The notes under the pieces: generated by a model
Databases searched by the model: none
What the model was told of the DNA's origin: nothing
Seen by the model: the letters and a program-made list of their open reading frames with translations, nothing else
In this document: one piece after another, positions 24,392 through 33,536 of the stretch
How positions within the stretch are numbered: the first letter of the stretch is position 1
Layout of the letters: the number at the start of each line of letters is the position of its first letter
Translations under genes and position numbers: made by a program
Assembly (NCBI GenBank): GCA_965276815.1
Contig: CBDIBE010000010.1
Span: forward strand, 620,001 to 684,000
Length of the DNA stretch: 64,000 bases
Reading direction: 5' to 3'
Source of the DNA: JAVVHH01 sp965276815
Lineage (GTDB): Bacteria; Pseudomonadota; Alphaproteobacteria; Acetobacterales; Acetobacteraceae

Positions 24392-26266
24392 ATGTCGGTC
24401 AAAATCAACGAAAACCCCGTTGTCCCGTTTTCTGCACAGCCGATTGCGCTGTCGACGCGGTTTGCGGTGACCGGTTCGGGAAGCGACCCTGCCTATCTCG
24501 TGGTCGATGGCCTCGATCGCGACGAGTACACCGTGAATGCCACGGGGGCGACGGGTGAGCTGACTGGAGATGGGAGGAGCTTGGGCTTCACCTCGCTCGG
24601 CGGCGACGCGCGCGGGGCCGGCATCGTCTTCACCTACCAAGTTTCGACCGGACGCTACTACAGCGCGAATTTCGGCTACCTCGACCAGCTCGCCTACACG
24701 CCATCGACGAGTGTGGGCGATGTGACCGACCTGTGCTTCTGGGGCACCAACAACCTGTCTCTCGCGAACGAGTATGGCGGCAATGCCGAGTCGATGATGC
24801 AGGTCGATGCGTCTGGCTATCTCGGTTCGGTCACGGTCGCGACGGAGCCGGGCTATAGCGCGACCGTTCCCGCGCAAGCCACCCCGGGCTCGATTGCCGC
24901 GGTTGCCGAGACCTTTGTTGGCCAGAGCTGGAACATTAATGGCTGTTGGGTTTTGACCAGTGTGATTTCCGCCGAGGCCGGGGCGTCGCTTCCCGTCCAG
25001 AGCACGGCTGACATCGCTGGGCAGGCCAATGGCGAGTGGTTCGTCGCCTATGATGGCCCGGCCGGCGAAACCGGGAATTGGCAGTCGCTGGTCACGACCG
25101 GCGAGATGGTCGGGTTCGAGACGTCGAGCGGAACCGGGCACATCACGACAATCGTTTCCGGTTCCGGCAGTTCGGCGATGGTGGTGGACAACGCCGCGTT
25201 CGAGAGCGCCTACGGCCAGGTGGTCAACTCGGCCAATGACGGCTCGCCGGATGACATTACGATCTCAGCGCCGCATGCCGCTTCGCAGGAATTCTCCGGC
25301 GTCAACGCCGACACGGTGGTGATCTACGAGCTCGACACGCCCGTCGTGACGACGAACAGCACCGGCCTCACGCTGACGCCGGACAGCGCGGACAGTCTCG
25401 GCTCGCTGTTCTCGGCGGCGGATCCCGAAGGCAAGACCGTCACCACCTATCAGTTGTACGACACGGACCCCGGCGGCGCGCTCGTCGTCAGCGGGACGGA
25501 CTTCAACGCGAATTCGACCTCGACGGCCGTGACGGTGAGTTCGCTCGCGCAGGTGAGCCTACAGGCTGGGGCCGCGGACAATACCGGCTCGATTGATGTC
25601 CGGGCATCCAACGGCTCTTACTGGGGAGACTGGACGTCGCTCGGCGTCACCGTCGCAGGATCGGCGCCGGCGTCCTCCCCTGGGACGCCCGCGCCCAGCA
25701 CGGCAGACAATTTCAATTGGACCGATATCGTGACCGACTCATCCGGCAGCGGTGCGGGCGAGGCGTATTCCGGCTCGGTTGCCGGCATCCAATCGGAATA
25801 TACTTGGTCTGGAGCGGATAGCGCCGCCATCGCGGCCCAGGTCGCAAATGTCTACCTCGTGGGCGGCCCGGGCGGGGACGCGCTCGAGGCTTATGCGGGC
25901 AGCAACGTGCTGGATGGCGGCACCGGGTCGAACTTCCTGATCGGCGCGACAGGCGCTGACGGCGGAACCGACACCTTCTTTGTCGATGGCCGCGGCGACG
26001 CCCCGTTTTGGGACAGCTTGGTCAATTTCCACGAGGGCGATGCGGTGACGTTGTGGGGCTTCGCGCCGGGAAGCACGATGGCCTGGGCACCCAATGCGGG
26101 CGCACCGGGCTATCAGGGTGCGACGCTTGACGTCTCGCTGGCGAACGCCACGACCGGGTCGGTCACTTTCGCCGGGATCAGCTTGTCACAGGCGCAAGCC
26201 AATTTCGTCACCAGTTCCGGCACCTCCGGCGGAGTGCCTTACCTTGAGGTCCAATTCACTGCGTGA
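24392..26266 (+). CDS. Large secreted protein with papain-like segment and RTX-type C-terminus
   Basis: The ATG at 24392 (MSVKINENPVVPF) gives 624 residues; no signal peptide is present, consistent with type I secretion. Around residues 168-260 the order NINGCWVLTS then GHITTIVSG resembles the Cys and His blocks of NlpC/P60 or CHAP-like cysteine peptidases. A cadherin-like middle (VTTNSTGLTLTPDSADSLGS) follows. The C-terminal 100 residues hold LDGGTGSNFLIGATGADGG and a FFVDGRGDAPFWDSLVNF segment, a hemolysin-type calcium-binding variant frequent in alphaproteobacterial secreted proteins. No type I secretion genes lie nearby. The peptidase assignment is tentative. Confidence 0.65.
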   Translation: MSVKINENPVVPFSAQPIALSTRFAVTGSGSDPAYLVVDGLDRDEYTVNATGATGELTGDGRSLGFTSLGGDARGAGIVFTYQVSTGRYYSANFGYLDQLAYTPSTSVGDVTDLCFWGTNNLSLANEYGGNAESMMQVDASGYLGSVTVATEPGYSATVPAQATPGSIAAVAETFVGQSWNINGCWVLTSVISAEAGASLPVQSTADIAGQANGEWFVAYDGPAGETGNWQSLVTTGEMVGFETSSGTGHITTIVSGSGSSAMVVDNAAFESAYGQVVNSANDGSPDDITISAPHAASQEFSGVNADTVVIYELDTPVVTTNSTGLTLTPDSADSLGSLFSAADPEGKTVTTYQLYDTDPGGALVVSGTDFNANSTSTAVTVSSLAQVSLQAGAADNTGSIDVRASNGSYWGDWTSLGVTVAGSAPASSPGTPAPSTADNFNWTDIVTDSSGSGAGEAYSGSVAGIQSEYTWSGADSAAIAAQVANVYLVGGPGGDALEAYAGSNVLDGGTGSNFLIGATGADGGTDTFFVDGRGDAPFWDSLVNFHEGDAVTLWGFAPGSTMAWAPNAGAPGYQGATLDVSLANATTGSVTFAGISLSQAQANFVTSSGTSGGVPYLEVQFTA

Positions 26267-26304
26267 CGAGCGGACGCAAGCGCGGATGAGAAACTGACAT
26301 AGGA

Positions 26305-26415
26305 TCACATCTTCTCTTTTAAGCCCGCCTTCAGCAGCCACCAATTCACCGGGAAGGCGGTCAGGAAACCGCAGATCATGGCGAGCTCATCATGAACCAG
26401 AACAGCCAGCTCGGG
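26305..26415 (-). pseudogene. C-terminal remnant of a DUF4396 membrane protein
   Basis: On the minus strand this stretch encodes about 36 residues ending MICGFLTAFPVNWWLLKAGL then KEKM and a stop. DUF4396 proteins end in this way (a helix, PxNWWL, KxGxKExM). The rest of the family's roughly 150 residues is absent, because the frame runs into the cueR gene. I read it as the surviving end of a metal- or redox-related membrane gene truncated by the cueR side. Confidence 0.6.
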
Positions 26416-26416
26416 A

Positions 26417-26803
26417 TCACCCCGCCAACTCCTCGATGATCGGGCAATCCGGCCGCTCATCGCCGCTGCAGGAATCGGCGAGGTGGCGGAGCGTCCGGCA
26501 CATGGCTTGGATCTGCTCCGCCTTGGCCTCGAGCGCGGCGACATGCGCCAAAGTCAGCCGCTTCACGTCGGCGCTGGCCCGGCGGCGGTCGCGCCACAGC
26601 GCCAACAGCTCGCGCATCTCGTCCATGGAGAAGCCGAGATCGCGCGCCCGGCGGATGAACCGCAGCGTGTGGATGTCCGCCTCGCCGAAGCGGCGATAGC
26701 CGGCGCCGCTTCGCTCGGCGGCCGCGAGCAGGCCGACGCTTTCGTAGTAGCGGATCATCTTGGCGGAAACGCCGCCGGCCTGCGCGGCCTGGCCGATATT
26801 CAT
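26417..26803 (-). CDS. cueR: Cu(I)-responsive MerR-family regulator CueR
   Basis: A 128-residue MerR protein. The winged helix is MNIGQAAQAGGVSAKMIRYY with GAGYRRFGEADI; a dimerisation coiled coil follows. The metal loop CSGDERPDCPI has the C-x7-C spacing of CueR, which binds Cu+, Ag+ or Au+. It overlaps the copA stop by 4 bases and so is the second gene of the copA-cueR operon. CueR-type operators are visible upstream of copA, indicating autoregulation and control of the divergent copZ. Confidence 0.9.
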   Translation of the reverse strand: MNIGQAAQAGGVSAKMIRYYESVGLLAAAERSGAGYRRFGEADIHTLRFIRRARDLGFSMDEMRELLALWRDRRRASADVKRLTLAHVAALEAKAEQIQAMCRTLRHLADSCSGDERPDCPIIEELAG

Positions 26804-28962
26804 GGACGCCAGCTCCGCAGCAGCAGCGCGCTGCCGACCACGCTCACGCTCGAGAACGCCATCGCGGCCCCGGCGACAACAGGGCTCAGCAGGCCGAACG
26901 CGGCCAGCGGAATGCCAACCAAATTGTAGGCGAACGCCCAGAACAAGCCTTGCCGGATGCGCCCGTAGGTGCGGCTGGAAATGTCGAGCGCCGCCGGAAC
27001 CAGCGCCGGGTCGGCGCGCATCAGGGTGATGCCGGCAGCGGCCTCGGCGACGCCGGTGCCATTGGCCACTGCGATCCCGAGATCGGCTGCGGCCAGCGAT
27101 GCCGCGTCGTTGACGCCATCGCCGACCATCGCCACCGCACCCCGCGACCGCAACCCGGCGATGACGGCCGCCTTGTCCGCGGGCAGCGCCTCGGCGTGGA
27201 CGTCCGTGATGCCGACGCTGCGCGCCGCCGCCTCCGCCGCACCCCGGTTGTCCCCAGTCAGCAGCACCACATCCATCCCACGGCCCCGAAGCCGGGCGAC
27301 GGTGTCAGCTGCGCCGGCCAGCGGGGCGTCGCCGAAGCCGAGCAGGCCCAGCAACCGCCCGTCCGCGGCGAGGTAGGAAACGGTGCGCCCATCGCGCCCG
27401 AGCGCCGCCGCATGTTCGCTCAGCTCGGCCACGTCGATCGCTTGTTCGCGCATCAGCCGGGCGCTGCCGAGGAGGAGCGTTCTTGCGTCCACACTGCCTT
27501 CGATCCCCCGGCCGGGCAGCGCACGCACGCCGACAGCTTGCGGCACGTCCGACCCGGCGCGAGCGGTGACCGCCCGGGCGAGCGGATGCTCGCTGCCCAT
27601 TTGAAGCGCCGCGGCCAGGCGCAGCACGGTCTCGGTGTCGGAGCCCGTTGCCGCCTGTAGCGCCAAGAGTTGCGGGTGGCCTTCGGTCAGGGTGCCGGTC
27701 TTGTCGAAGACGACGATCCGGATTGCGCGCGAACGCTCGAGGGCAGCCGGGTCACGGATGAGGATGCCGTGCCGGGCGGCGACGCCGGTGCCGACCATGA
27801 TGGCGGCCGGCGTGGCCAGCCCCAAAGCGCAGGGGCAGGCGATCACCAGGACGGCGACGGCGTTGACCGCGGCCGGCTCGATCCCCGCGCCGGCGAGCAA
27901 CCAACCGAGGAAGGTCACCACCGCGACCGCCACCACCACGGGCACGAATACCGCGCTGACCCGGTCGACCAGGCGCTGCACCGGGGGTTTGGCCGCCTGC
28001 GCGTCCTCGACCAGCCGGACCATGCGCGCGAGCTGGCTCTCCGCCCCGGTCGCCGTAACTTCGGCGACGAGCAGCGCCTCGCCGTTGAGCGCGCCGCCGA
28101 TCACGCGGCTGCCCGGCGGCTTCGGGACGGGCAGACTCTCGCCGGTGAGCAGGCTTTCATCGGAGCTGCCGTTGCCTTCGCGCACGATGGCGTCGGCGGC
28201 GATGCGCTCGCCGGGCCGGATCACCAGGAGGTCGCCCGCACGCAGCGCCGTCACGTCGACCTCGCGTTCGGCGCCTTCGCGGCGGATGCGGGCGCGCTCG
28301 GGCCGCAGGCGCTCGAGCGCGCGGATTGCCGAGCCCGCTTGAAACCGGGCGCGCGCTTCCAGCCATTTGCCGAGCCGGACCAGCGCCACCACCGCGGCCG
28401 AGGCCTCGAAATAGAGCGCGCCGCCGTGCCCCGAGGCGAGCTGCCACAGGCTTAGCCCGAAGGCGGCAGAAGTCCCGAGGGCGACCAGCGTATCCATATC
28501 GCCCGACCCGGCCAGCAGCGCCTTCCAGGCCCCGCGATAGAACCGCGCGCCAAAGACGAACTGCACGATCGCCGCCAGCCCGAATTGCGCCACGCCCGGC
28601 AGGGTCAAATCGACGCCAAATGGCATCAGCAGCATTGGGAGGAGCAGCGGCGCCGCGAAAGCGAGCGCCAGGGCCGCCATAATACCATCGCGTCGCCCCG
28701 TCCGGACCGGCGGGGCGGTTAGCGAACTCGCCTCGTATCCCGCGCGCCGCACGGCTTCGACCAATTGCTCTGGCCGCACCCCCGCCTCAGCGGCGATATG
28801 TGCTCGTTCGGTCGCCAGGTTCACCTCGGCTGAGACCACCCCAGGCACGCCCAGCAACGCCCGCTCGACCCGGCGCACGCACGCCGCGCAACTCATGCCG
28901 CCAATCCGCAAGTTGCTAGAACCGGCCGCGCCGGCCTGTCGATTAATGATGCCCTGATCCAT
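26800..28962 (-). CDS. copA: Copper-exporting P1B-1 ATPase CopA
   Basis: A 720-residue Cu+ exporter. An N-terminal HMA domain with GMSCAACVRRVE (about residues 22-33) is followed by eight helices, TGESLPV, CPCALGLATP, DKTGTLTEG, the SEHPLARAV motif and GDGVNDAASLAAADLG. The last helix has the MAFSSVSVV motif (M-x2-SS), specific for Cu+. The ATG at 28962 has GGAGAGG upstream and lies about 19 bases from the predicted -10. It is transcribed with cueR and is divergent from the copper chaperone gene. Confidence 0.95.
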   Translation of the reverse strand: MDQGIINRQAGAAGSSNLRIGGMSCAACVRRVERALLGVPGVVSAEVNLATERAHIAAEAGVRPEQLVEAVRRAGYEASSLTAPPVRTGRRDGIMAALALAFAAPLLLPMLLMPFGVDLTLPGVAQFGLAAIVQFVFGARFYRGAWKALLAGSGDMDTLVALGTSAAFGLSLWQLASGHGGALYFEASAAVVALVRLGKWLEARARFQAGSAIRALERLRPERARIRREGAEREVDVTALRAGDLLVIRPGERIAADAIVREGNGSSDESLLTGESLPVPKPPGSRVIGGALNGEALLVAEVTATGAESQLARMVRLVEDAQAAKPPVQRLVDRVSAVFVPVVVAVAVVTFLGWLLAGAGIEPAAVNAVAVLVIACPCALGLATPAAIMVGTGVAARHGILIRDPAALERSRAIRIVVFDKTGTLTEGHPQLLALQAATGSDTETVLRLAAALQMGSEHPLARAVTARAGSDVPQAVGVRALPGRGIEGSVDARTLLLGSARLMREQAIDVAELSEHAAALGRDGRTVSYLAADGRLLGLLGFGDAPLAGAADTVARLRGRGMDVVLLTGDNRGAAEAAARSVGITDVHAEALPADKAAVIAGLRSRGAVAMVGDGVNDAASLAAADLGIAVANGTGVAEAAAGITLMRADPALVPAALDISSRTYGRIRQGLFWAFAYNLVGIPLAAFGLLSPVVAGAAMAFSSVSVVGSALLLRSWRP

Positions 28963-28980
28963 TTGACCTCTCCGGCGACG

Positions 28981-29011
28981 GATATGGGGCTTCCCATCGT
29001 GGGAAGGTCAA
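28981..29011 (-). promoter_or_regulatory. CueR-type promoter/operator of copA
   Basis: On the minus strand TTGACC (29011-29006) and CATATC (28986-28981) are 19 bases apart, the long spacer needed for MerR-type activation. The spacer holds the perfect palindrome cttccca-tcg-tgggaag (28990-29006), a classic CueR box. Confidence 0.85.
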
Positions 29012-29015
29012 GGGC

Positions 29016-29046
29016 TTGACCTTGCCATTGTGGGAGGGTGCAGAAC
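29016..29046 (+). promoter_or_regulatory. Second, degenerate CueR-type promoter/operator for copZ
   Basis: TTGACC (29016-29021) followed after 19 bases by a poor -10 (cagaac, 29041-29046). The box cttgcca-ttg-tgggagg (29021-29037) is a diverged copy of the copA operator. The two -35 elements are back to back in the palindrome gtcaagggcttgac. Confidence 0.65.
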
Positions 29047-29070
29047 CGCGCCAAGAACCCGGAGAGTCCT

Positions 29071-29268
29071 ATGCAGACATTCAAGGTCGAGGGTATGACC
29101 TGCGCCCATTGCGAACGCGCGGTCACGGACGCGATCCACGCAATCGACAAGCTGGCCAAGGTCCGGGTGGACCTATCGGCCGGGCTCGTCACCGCCGAAA
29201 GTGACGCCGGCCCAGCCAGGCTGGAGGCCGCGATCGCTGCTGAGGGATATCAGGCCAGCCTGGCCTGA
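29071..29268 (+). CDS. copZ: Copper chaperone, heavy-metal-associated domain (CopZ-like)
   Basis: A 65-residue single HMA domain. The ATG at 29071 has GGAG 7 bases upstream. The metal-binding motif is MTCAHCERAV (M-x-C-x2-C), and the fold ends in AAIAAEGYQASLA. It would carry Cu+ in the cytoplasm to CopA, which is encoded divergently. A weak CueR-type promoter lies in the shared regulatory region. Confidence 0.9.
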   Translation: MQTFKVEGMTCAHCERAVTDAIHAIDKLAKVRVDLSAGLVTAESDAGPARLEAAIAAEGYQASLA

Positions 29269-29271
29269 CCC

Positions 29272-30207
29272 TCAAACCACGCTGTCCGGCCGCAGCATGC
29301 AGTCGCGCGCGGTCTCCGGCGTCTCTAGCTGCACGGTCGCGTGTCCGATGCCGAAGCGCTCCCGCACCTCGTGGGTGATCCGGAGCAGCAAGGCCCCGTC
29401 ATTGGTCTGATCCTGCCGCACCAGGTGCGCGGTCAGCGCCGTCTCGGTCGTGCTCATGCCCCAGATATGCAGATCGTGCACTTCGCTGACGCCGGGCAGC
29501 GAGCGCAGGTAGGCGTCGACTTTGGCCTGATCGATCCCCGGCGGCACCGCGTCAAGGGAGAAGTTCACGGAGTCGCGCAGCAGCGACCAGGTGCCGACCA
29601 GGATGACCACGCTGAGGACGAGGCTGACCACCGGGTCCACCCAAAGCCATCCGGTCCACAGGATCACGAGGCCTGCGACGGCGACGCCCAGCGTGAGCAT
29701 GGCGTCGGCCGCCATGTGCGTGAAGGCGGCGCGGATGTTCAGATCGCCCTTCCGGCCAGACATGAACAGCCAGGCGGTAACCCCGTTCACGAGGACGCCC
29801 ACCAGCGAGACGATGACGATCACCAAGCCGCCGGTCGGCGCCGGGTCGATCAGGCGCTGGATCGCCTCCCAGGCGATCCCGCCGGTCACGACTAGCAGCA
29901 CCATCGCGTTCGCCAGCGCCGCCAGGATCGAGGAGCGGCGCAGGCCGTACGTGTAGGTCCCTGTCGGGCGTTTCTGGCTGAGCCAGGCGGCGAGCCACGC
30001 ACCGAGCAACCCGGCCACGTCGCCCAGATTGTGCCCGGCATCCGCCAGCAGCGCCACCGACTGCACTGAAATGCCCCAAAACGCCTCCGCCGCCACGTAG
30101 GCGGCGTTCAGCCCGACTCCGATGGCGAAGGCGCGGCCAAAATCCACCGGCGCATGATGATGCCCGCCGGGTCCATGATCGTGGTGATGCGCGTGATCGT
30201 GCGGCAT
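29272..30207 (-). CDS. Cation diffusion facilitator (CzcD/ZitB-like Zn/Co/Cd exporter)
   Basis: A 311-residue CDF transporter. The N-terminus is His-rich (MPHDHAHHHDHGPGGHHH). Six helices carry the paired metal sites: LLADAGHNLGD in helix 2 and HMAADAML in helix 5. The cytoplasmic C-terminal domain ends near HATVQLETPE. It exports Zn2+ or related divalent ions by proton exchange. The start is 35 bases downstream of the RND permease stop, so it may be the last gene of the adaptor-pump operon. It converges on copZ with three bases between stops. Confidence 0.9.
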   Translation of the reverse strand: MPHDHAHHHDHGPGGHHHAPVDFGRAFAIGVGLNAAYVAAEAFWGISVQSVALLADAGHNLGDVAGLLGAWLAAWLSQKRPTGTYTYGLRRSSILAALANAMVLLVVTGGIAWEAIQRLIDPAPTGGLVIVIVSLVGVLVNGVTAWLFMSGRKGDLNIRAAFTHMAADAMLTLGVAVAGLVILWTGWLWVDPVVSLVLSVVILVGTWSLLRDSVNFSLDAVPPGIDQAKVDAYLRSLPGVSEVHDLHIWGMSTTETALTAHLVRQDQTNDGALLLRITHEVRERFGIGHATVQLETPETARDCMLRPDSVV

Positions 30208-30242
30208 GCGCCCGTTATAGACGTTGCTCGGGCGGACCGTAA

Positions 30243-33200
30243 CTACTCGCCGGCTTGGGTTTCGGGTTGGCGCTTATGGAACAGGCGTGCGCTGCGTTGC
30301 GACAGGAACTCGAAGGCGATGAACAGGACCGGCACGAAAATGATGCCGAGCAGGGTCGCGAACACCATCCCCCCGAACACCGTCGTGCCGATCGAGACCC
30401 GCGCGCCAGCGCCGGCCCCGGAAGCCAGCACCAGCGGCAGCACGCCGAAGATGAAGGCGAGCGCCGTCATCATTACGGCGCGGAACCGGGCTTGCGCGCC
30501 GTCCAGCGCCGCCTGGCGCACGCTTTCGCCGCTTTCGAGCCGCGTCTTGGCGAATTCCACGATCAGGATCGCGTTCTTCGCTGCCAGGCCGACCAGGAGC
30601 ACCAGCCCGATCTGCCCATAAATGTCCATCGCCAGTCCGCGCACGAGGAGCGCCACCAGCGCGCCCAGCGCCGCGACCGAGACGGACAGGATCACCGAAA
30701 CCGGCAGCGAGAAGCTCTCGTATTGGGCGACCAGGAACAAATAAGCGAAGATGAGCGAGAAGATGATGGCGTATGCGCCGGTGCTGCCCTCGAGCTGCTG
30801 CTGGTATGACAGGCTGGTCCAGTCATAGCCATAGCCCTGCGGCAGGAACTGCGCCGCAAGCTGCTCCATCGCCGCGATCGCCGTGCCGGAGCTCCCGCCC
30901 GGCGCGGGTTGCCCGATGATCTCCACGGCCGGATAGAGGTTGTAGCGGGTGACCGTATCGGGGCCGAGCGTGGTGGACACGGTGACCAGGCTGCGCATCG
31001 GCACCAGCGCGCCATTCGCGCTCTTGACGTAAAGGTTTTGGATGTCGGCGACCGTCCCGCGGTATTTGGACTGGTCCTGCACGATCACCTGGAACACCTG
31101 GCTCTGCAGGTTGAATTGGTTGACGTATTGCGAGCCGAGATGCGCCTGCATCTCGGCAAAGATCTCCGAAGGCTGCACGCCCATCAGCGCGGCACGCGTG
31201 CGGTTCACCGTGACTTCGACCTGCGGCTGGTTGGCTGTGAAGGTCGTGAAGACGCTGCTCAGCGCGGGGTTCTGGTTGGCGCGATAGATGAAACCCCGCG
31301 CGGTCGCGGCCAGGTCGCTGATGCTCTGGCCGGCGCGTGCCTCGAGCTCGAAATCAAAGCCGCCGGTGCGGCCGACGCCGGGGATCGCCGGTGGGTTGAA
31401 CGCCGCGATCGAGGCGGAAGGCAGCGCATTCAAGCCTGGCTGCAGCGCCGCGATAATGCCGGTGACCGATTCCCGGGCAGAGGTTCGGACGCTCCAGTCC
31501 TTCAGCACGACGATGAGCGCCCCGGAGTTGGCCTCGTTGGTGCCCGAGATCAGGCTGAAACCCGACAACTCGATAACGTTCGCGACGCCTTCATCCTTGC
31601 CGGCCAAGGTTCCCACTTGGTGCACCACGGACTGCGTCCGCTCGAGCGACGCGCCGTTCGGCAGCGTGATGTTGACGAAGAAATAGCCCTGGTCCTCCTC
31701 GGGGATAAAACCCGAGGGTACGATGCGGAACACGAACCCGGCCAGCACGCAGACCGCCGCGAGGCCGATCAGCCCCACGACGAGCCGCCGTCCGAGCCAG
31801 GCGACGGCGCCGCCGTAGCGGTCCCGGACCCAATCGAAGCCGTTATTGAACCAGCGGAACAAGGTGAAGCGCTGCCGCTTTGGCGGCCGCAGGAACAGCC
31901 GGCAGAGCGCCGGGCTGAGGGTGAGCGCGTTGACGGCGGAGATCAGCACCGAGGCCGAGATGGTGACCGCGAACTGCCGATAGAGCTGGCCGGTGATTCC
32001 CGGCAGAAAGCCCACCGGCGCGAAAACCGCCACCAGGACGAGCGTCGTCGCGATCACCGGGCCGGTGATCTGGTCCATCGCCCGCTCGGTCGCCTCGGCG
32101 ACCGGCATCTTCGGGTTTTCCTCGAGATTGCGGGTGACGTTCTCGACCACCACGATCGCGTCGTCGACGACCAGCGTGATCGCCAGCACGATCGCGAACA
32201 GGTTGACCGTGTTGGCGCTGAACCCGAACGCGTAAAGGATCGCGAACACGCCGATCAGCGAGACCGGGATCGCGACGACGGGGATCAGGGTGGCCCGCCA
32301 GTCCTGCAGGAACAGGAACACGACCGCGACGACGATGAGGAACGTCATGGCCAGCGTGATGACGATCTCGTGCACCGTGGCGGTGACGAATTTCGTCGAG
32401 TCGTAGACGATCTCGTATTTCAGCCCAGCCGGGAACGACTTGGCGAGCTGCTCCATCTGGGTGCGGACGGCCTGCGCGACCTGCAGCGCGTTGGAACCAG
32501 GAAGCTGGTAGATCGCCAGCGTCGCCGAGGGCTGGCCGTTGAGCGCGGAATAGGCGGTGTATTGCTGGGCGCCGAGCTGCACGTCGGCCACGTCGCCGAT
32601 CCGGACCAAGCCGCCATTCGCGCTCGCCTTGATGACGATGTCCTTGAACTGCTGCACGGTATTCAGCCGGCCCTGAGCGACGATGGTGAGCTGCTGCTGT
32701 TGCTGAGTGGTGATCGGCGGCGCGCCGACTTGCCCGGCGGCGGCCTGGATGTTCTGTCCGGCGATCGCGGCCACGACGTCCTGCGAGGTGATGCCGAACG
32801 CGGTCATCTTCACCGGGTCCATCCATACCCGCATGGAGTATTTCAGGTCGGATAGGTCGGTCGCCTGGCCGACGCCGGGAATGCGCGCCAGCGGGTAGGA
32901 CAGGTTGATGTCGGTGTAGTTCGAGATGAAGATCTGGTCGTATTTGTTGTCCGGCGAGTAAAGGTTCACCGCCAGCACGAAGTCGCTGGATTTTTTCGCG
33001 ACCGTCAGGCCCTCGGCTGAGACCGTCGCCGGCAATTGGGCCGTCGCCAGCGAGACGCGGTTCTGCACGTCGACCGCGTCGATGTCCTGATTGGAGCCGA
33101 GCTCGAAGGTCACGGTCAGCGAGTAGGTCCCGGCGCTGGAACTCGTGCTGCTGTAATAGAGCGCGTGCTCGACGCCGTTGACCTGCTCCTCGACCGGTTC

Positions 33201-33389
33201 GGCGATCGTCTGCTGGATGACGTTGGCGTCCGCACCCGGGTAACTCGCCGAGACGGCCACCGTCGGGGGGGCGAGGTCGGGGTATTGGGCAATCGGGATG
33301 ACCCAGAGCGAGACCAGCCCGGCGATCAGGATCACCAGCGCGATGACGATGGCGAATTTGGGCCGCGCGATGAAGAAGCGGGAAATCAA
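30243..33389 (-). CDS. RND efflux pump inner-membrane transporter (HAE1, AcrB/MexB-like)
   Basis: A 1048-residue RND permease of the hydrophobe/amphiphile type: MISRFFIARPKFAIVIALVI at the N-terminus, two large periplasmic loops, and the proton-relay helix with DDAIVVVENVTRNLEE. Length and motifs match AcrB rather than heavy-metal CzcA. It pairs with the adaptor at 33537-34637; no outer-membrane factor gene is nearby, so a TolC-like protein encoded elsewhere is presumed. A palindromic repeat lies between adaptor and pump. Confidence 0.92.
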   Translation of the reverse strand: MISRFFIARPKFAIVIALVILIAGLVSLWVIPIAQYPDLAPPTVAVSASYPGADANVIQQTIAEPVEEQVNGVEHALYYSSTSSSAGTYSLTVTFELGSNQDIDAVDVQNRVSLATAQLPATVSAEGLTVAKKSSDFVLAVNLYSPDNKYDQIFISNYTDINLSYPLARIPGVGQATDLSDLKYSMRVWMDPVKMTAFGITSQDVVAAIAGQNIQAAAGQVGAPPITTQQQQQLTIVAQGRLNTVQQFKDIVIKASANGGLVRIGDVADVQLGAQQYTAYSALNGQPSATLAIYQLPGSNALQVAQAVRTQMEQLAKSFPAGLKYEIVYDSTKFVTATVHEIVITLAMTFLIVVAVVFLFLQDWRATLIPVVAIPVSLIGVFAILYAFGFSANTVNLFAIVLAITLVVDDAIVVVENVTRNLEENPKMPVAEATERAMDQITGPVIATTLVLVAVFAPVGFLPGITGQLYRQFAVTISASVLISAVNALTLSPALCRLFLRPPKRQRFTLFRWFNNGFDWVRDRYGGAVAWLGRRLVVGLIGLAAVCVLAGFVFRIVPSGFIPEEDQGYFFVNITLPNGASLERTQSVVHQVGTLAGKDEGVANVIELSGFSLISGTNEANSGALIVVLKDWSVRTSARESVTGIIAALQPGLNALPSASIAAFNPPAIPGVGRTGGFDFELEARAGQSISDLAATARGFIYRANQNPALSSVFTTFTANQPQVEVTVNRTRAALMGVQPSEIFAEMQAHLGSQYVNQFNLQSQVFQVIVQDQSKYRGTVADIQNLYVKSANGALVPMRSLVTVSTTLGPDTVTRYNLYPAVEIIGQPAPGGSSGTAIAAMEQLAAQFLPQGYGYDWTSLSYQQQLEGSTGAYAIIFSLIFAYLFLVAQYESFSLPVSVILSVSVAALGALVALLVRGLAMDIYGQIGLVLLVGLAAKNAILIVEFAKTRLESGESVRQAALDGAQARFRAVMMTALAFIFGVLPLVLASGAGAGARVSIGTTVFGGMVFATLLGIIFVPVLFIAFEFLSQRSARLFHKRQPETQAGE

Positions 33390-33434
33390 ATCCTGTTACT
33401 CACGCTCAGCCATGCAAGAGTGATCAACGCACCC

Positions 33435-33526
33435 GTCATCGCGAGCTGCGGAGCGGCGTGGCGATCCAGCGCGACACGAAACGACGCGGGCATGGATCGC
33501 TTCGTCGCTCCGCTCCTCGCAACGAC
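33435..33526. repeat. Palindromic interspersed repeat inside the RND operon
   Basis: Imperfect inverted arms of 34 bases: left 33435-33468 (begins gtcatcgcgagc, ends gcgatcca) and right 33493-33526 (begins tggatcgcttcg, ends cgcaacgac). This resembles the widespread bacterial repeat whose arms read like GTCATTGCGAGC...GCAATCC. It fills most of the 147-base gap between the adaptor and pump genes and could fold in the mRNA. Confidence 0.7.
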
Positions 33527-33536
33527 AATCAGGGTA

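Noticed and set aside
30909..32855. Plus-strand frame of about 650 codons inside the RND pump
   Set aside because: The opposite strand holds full RND motifs; this frame has none.
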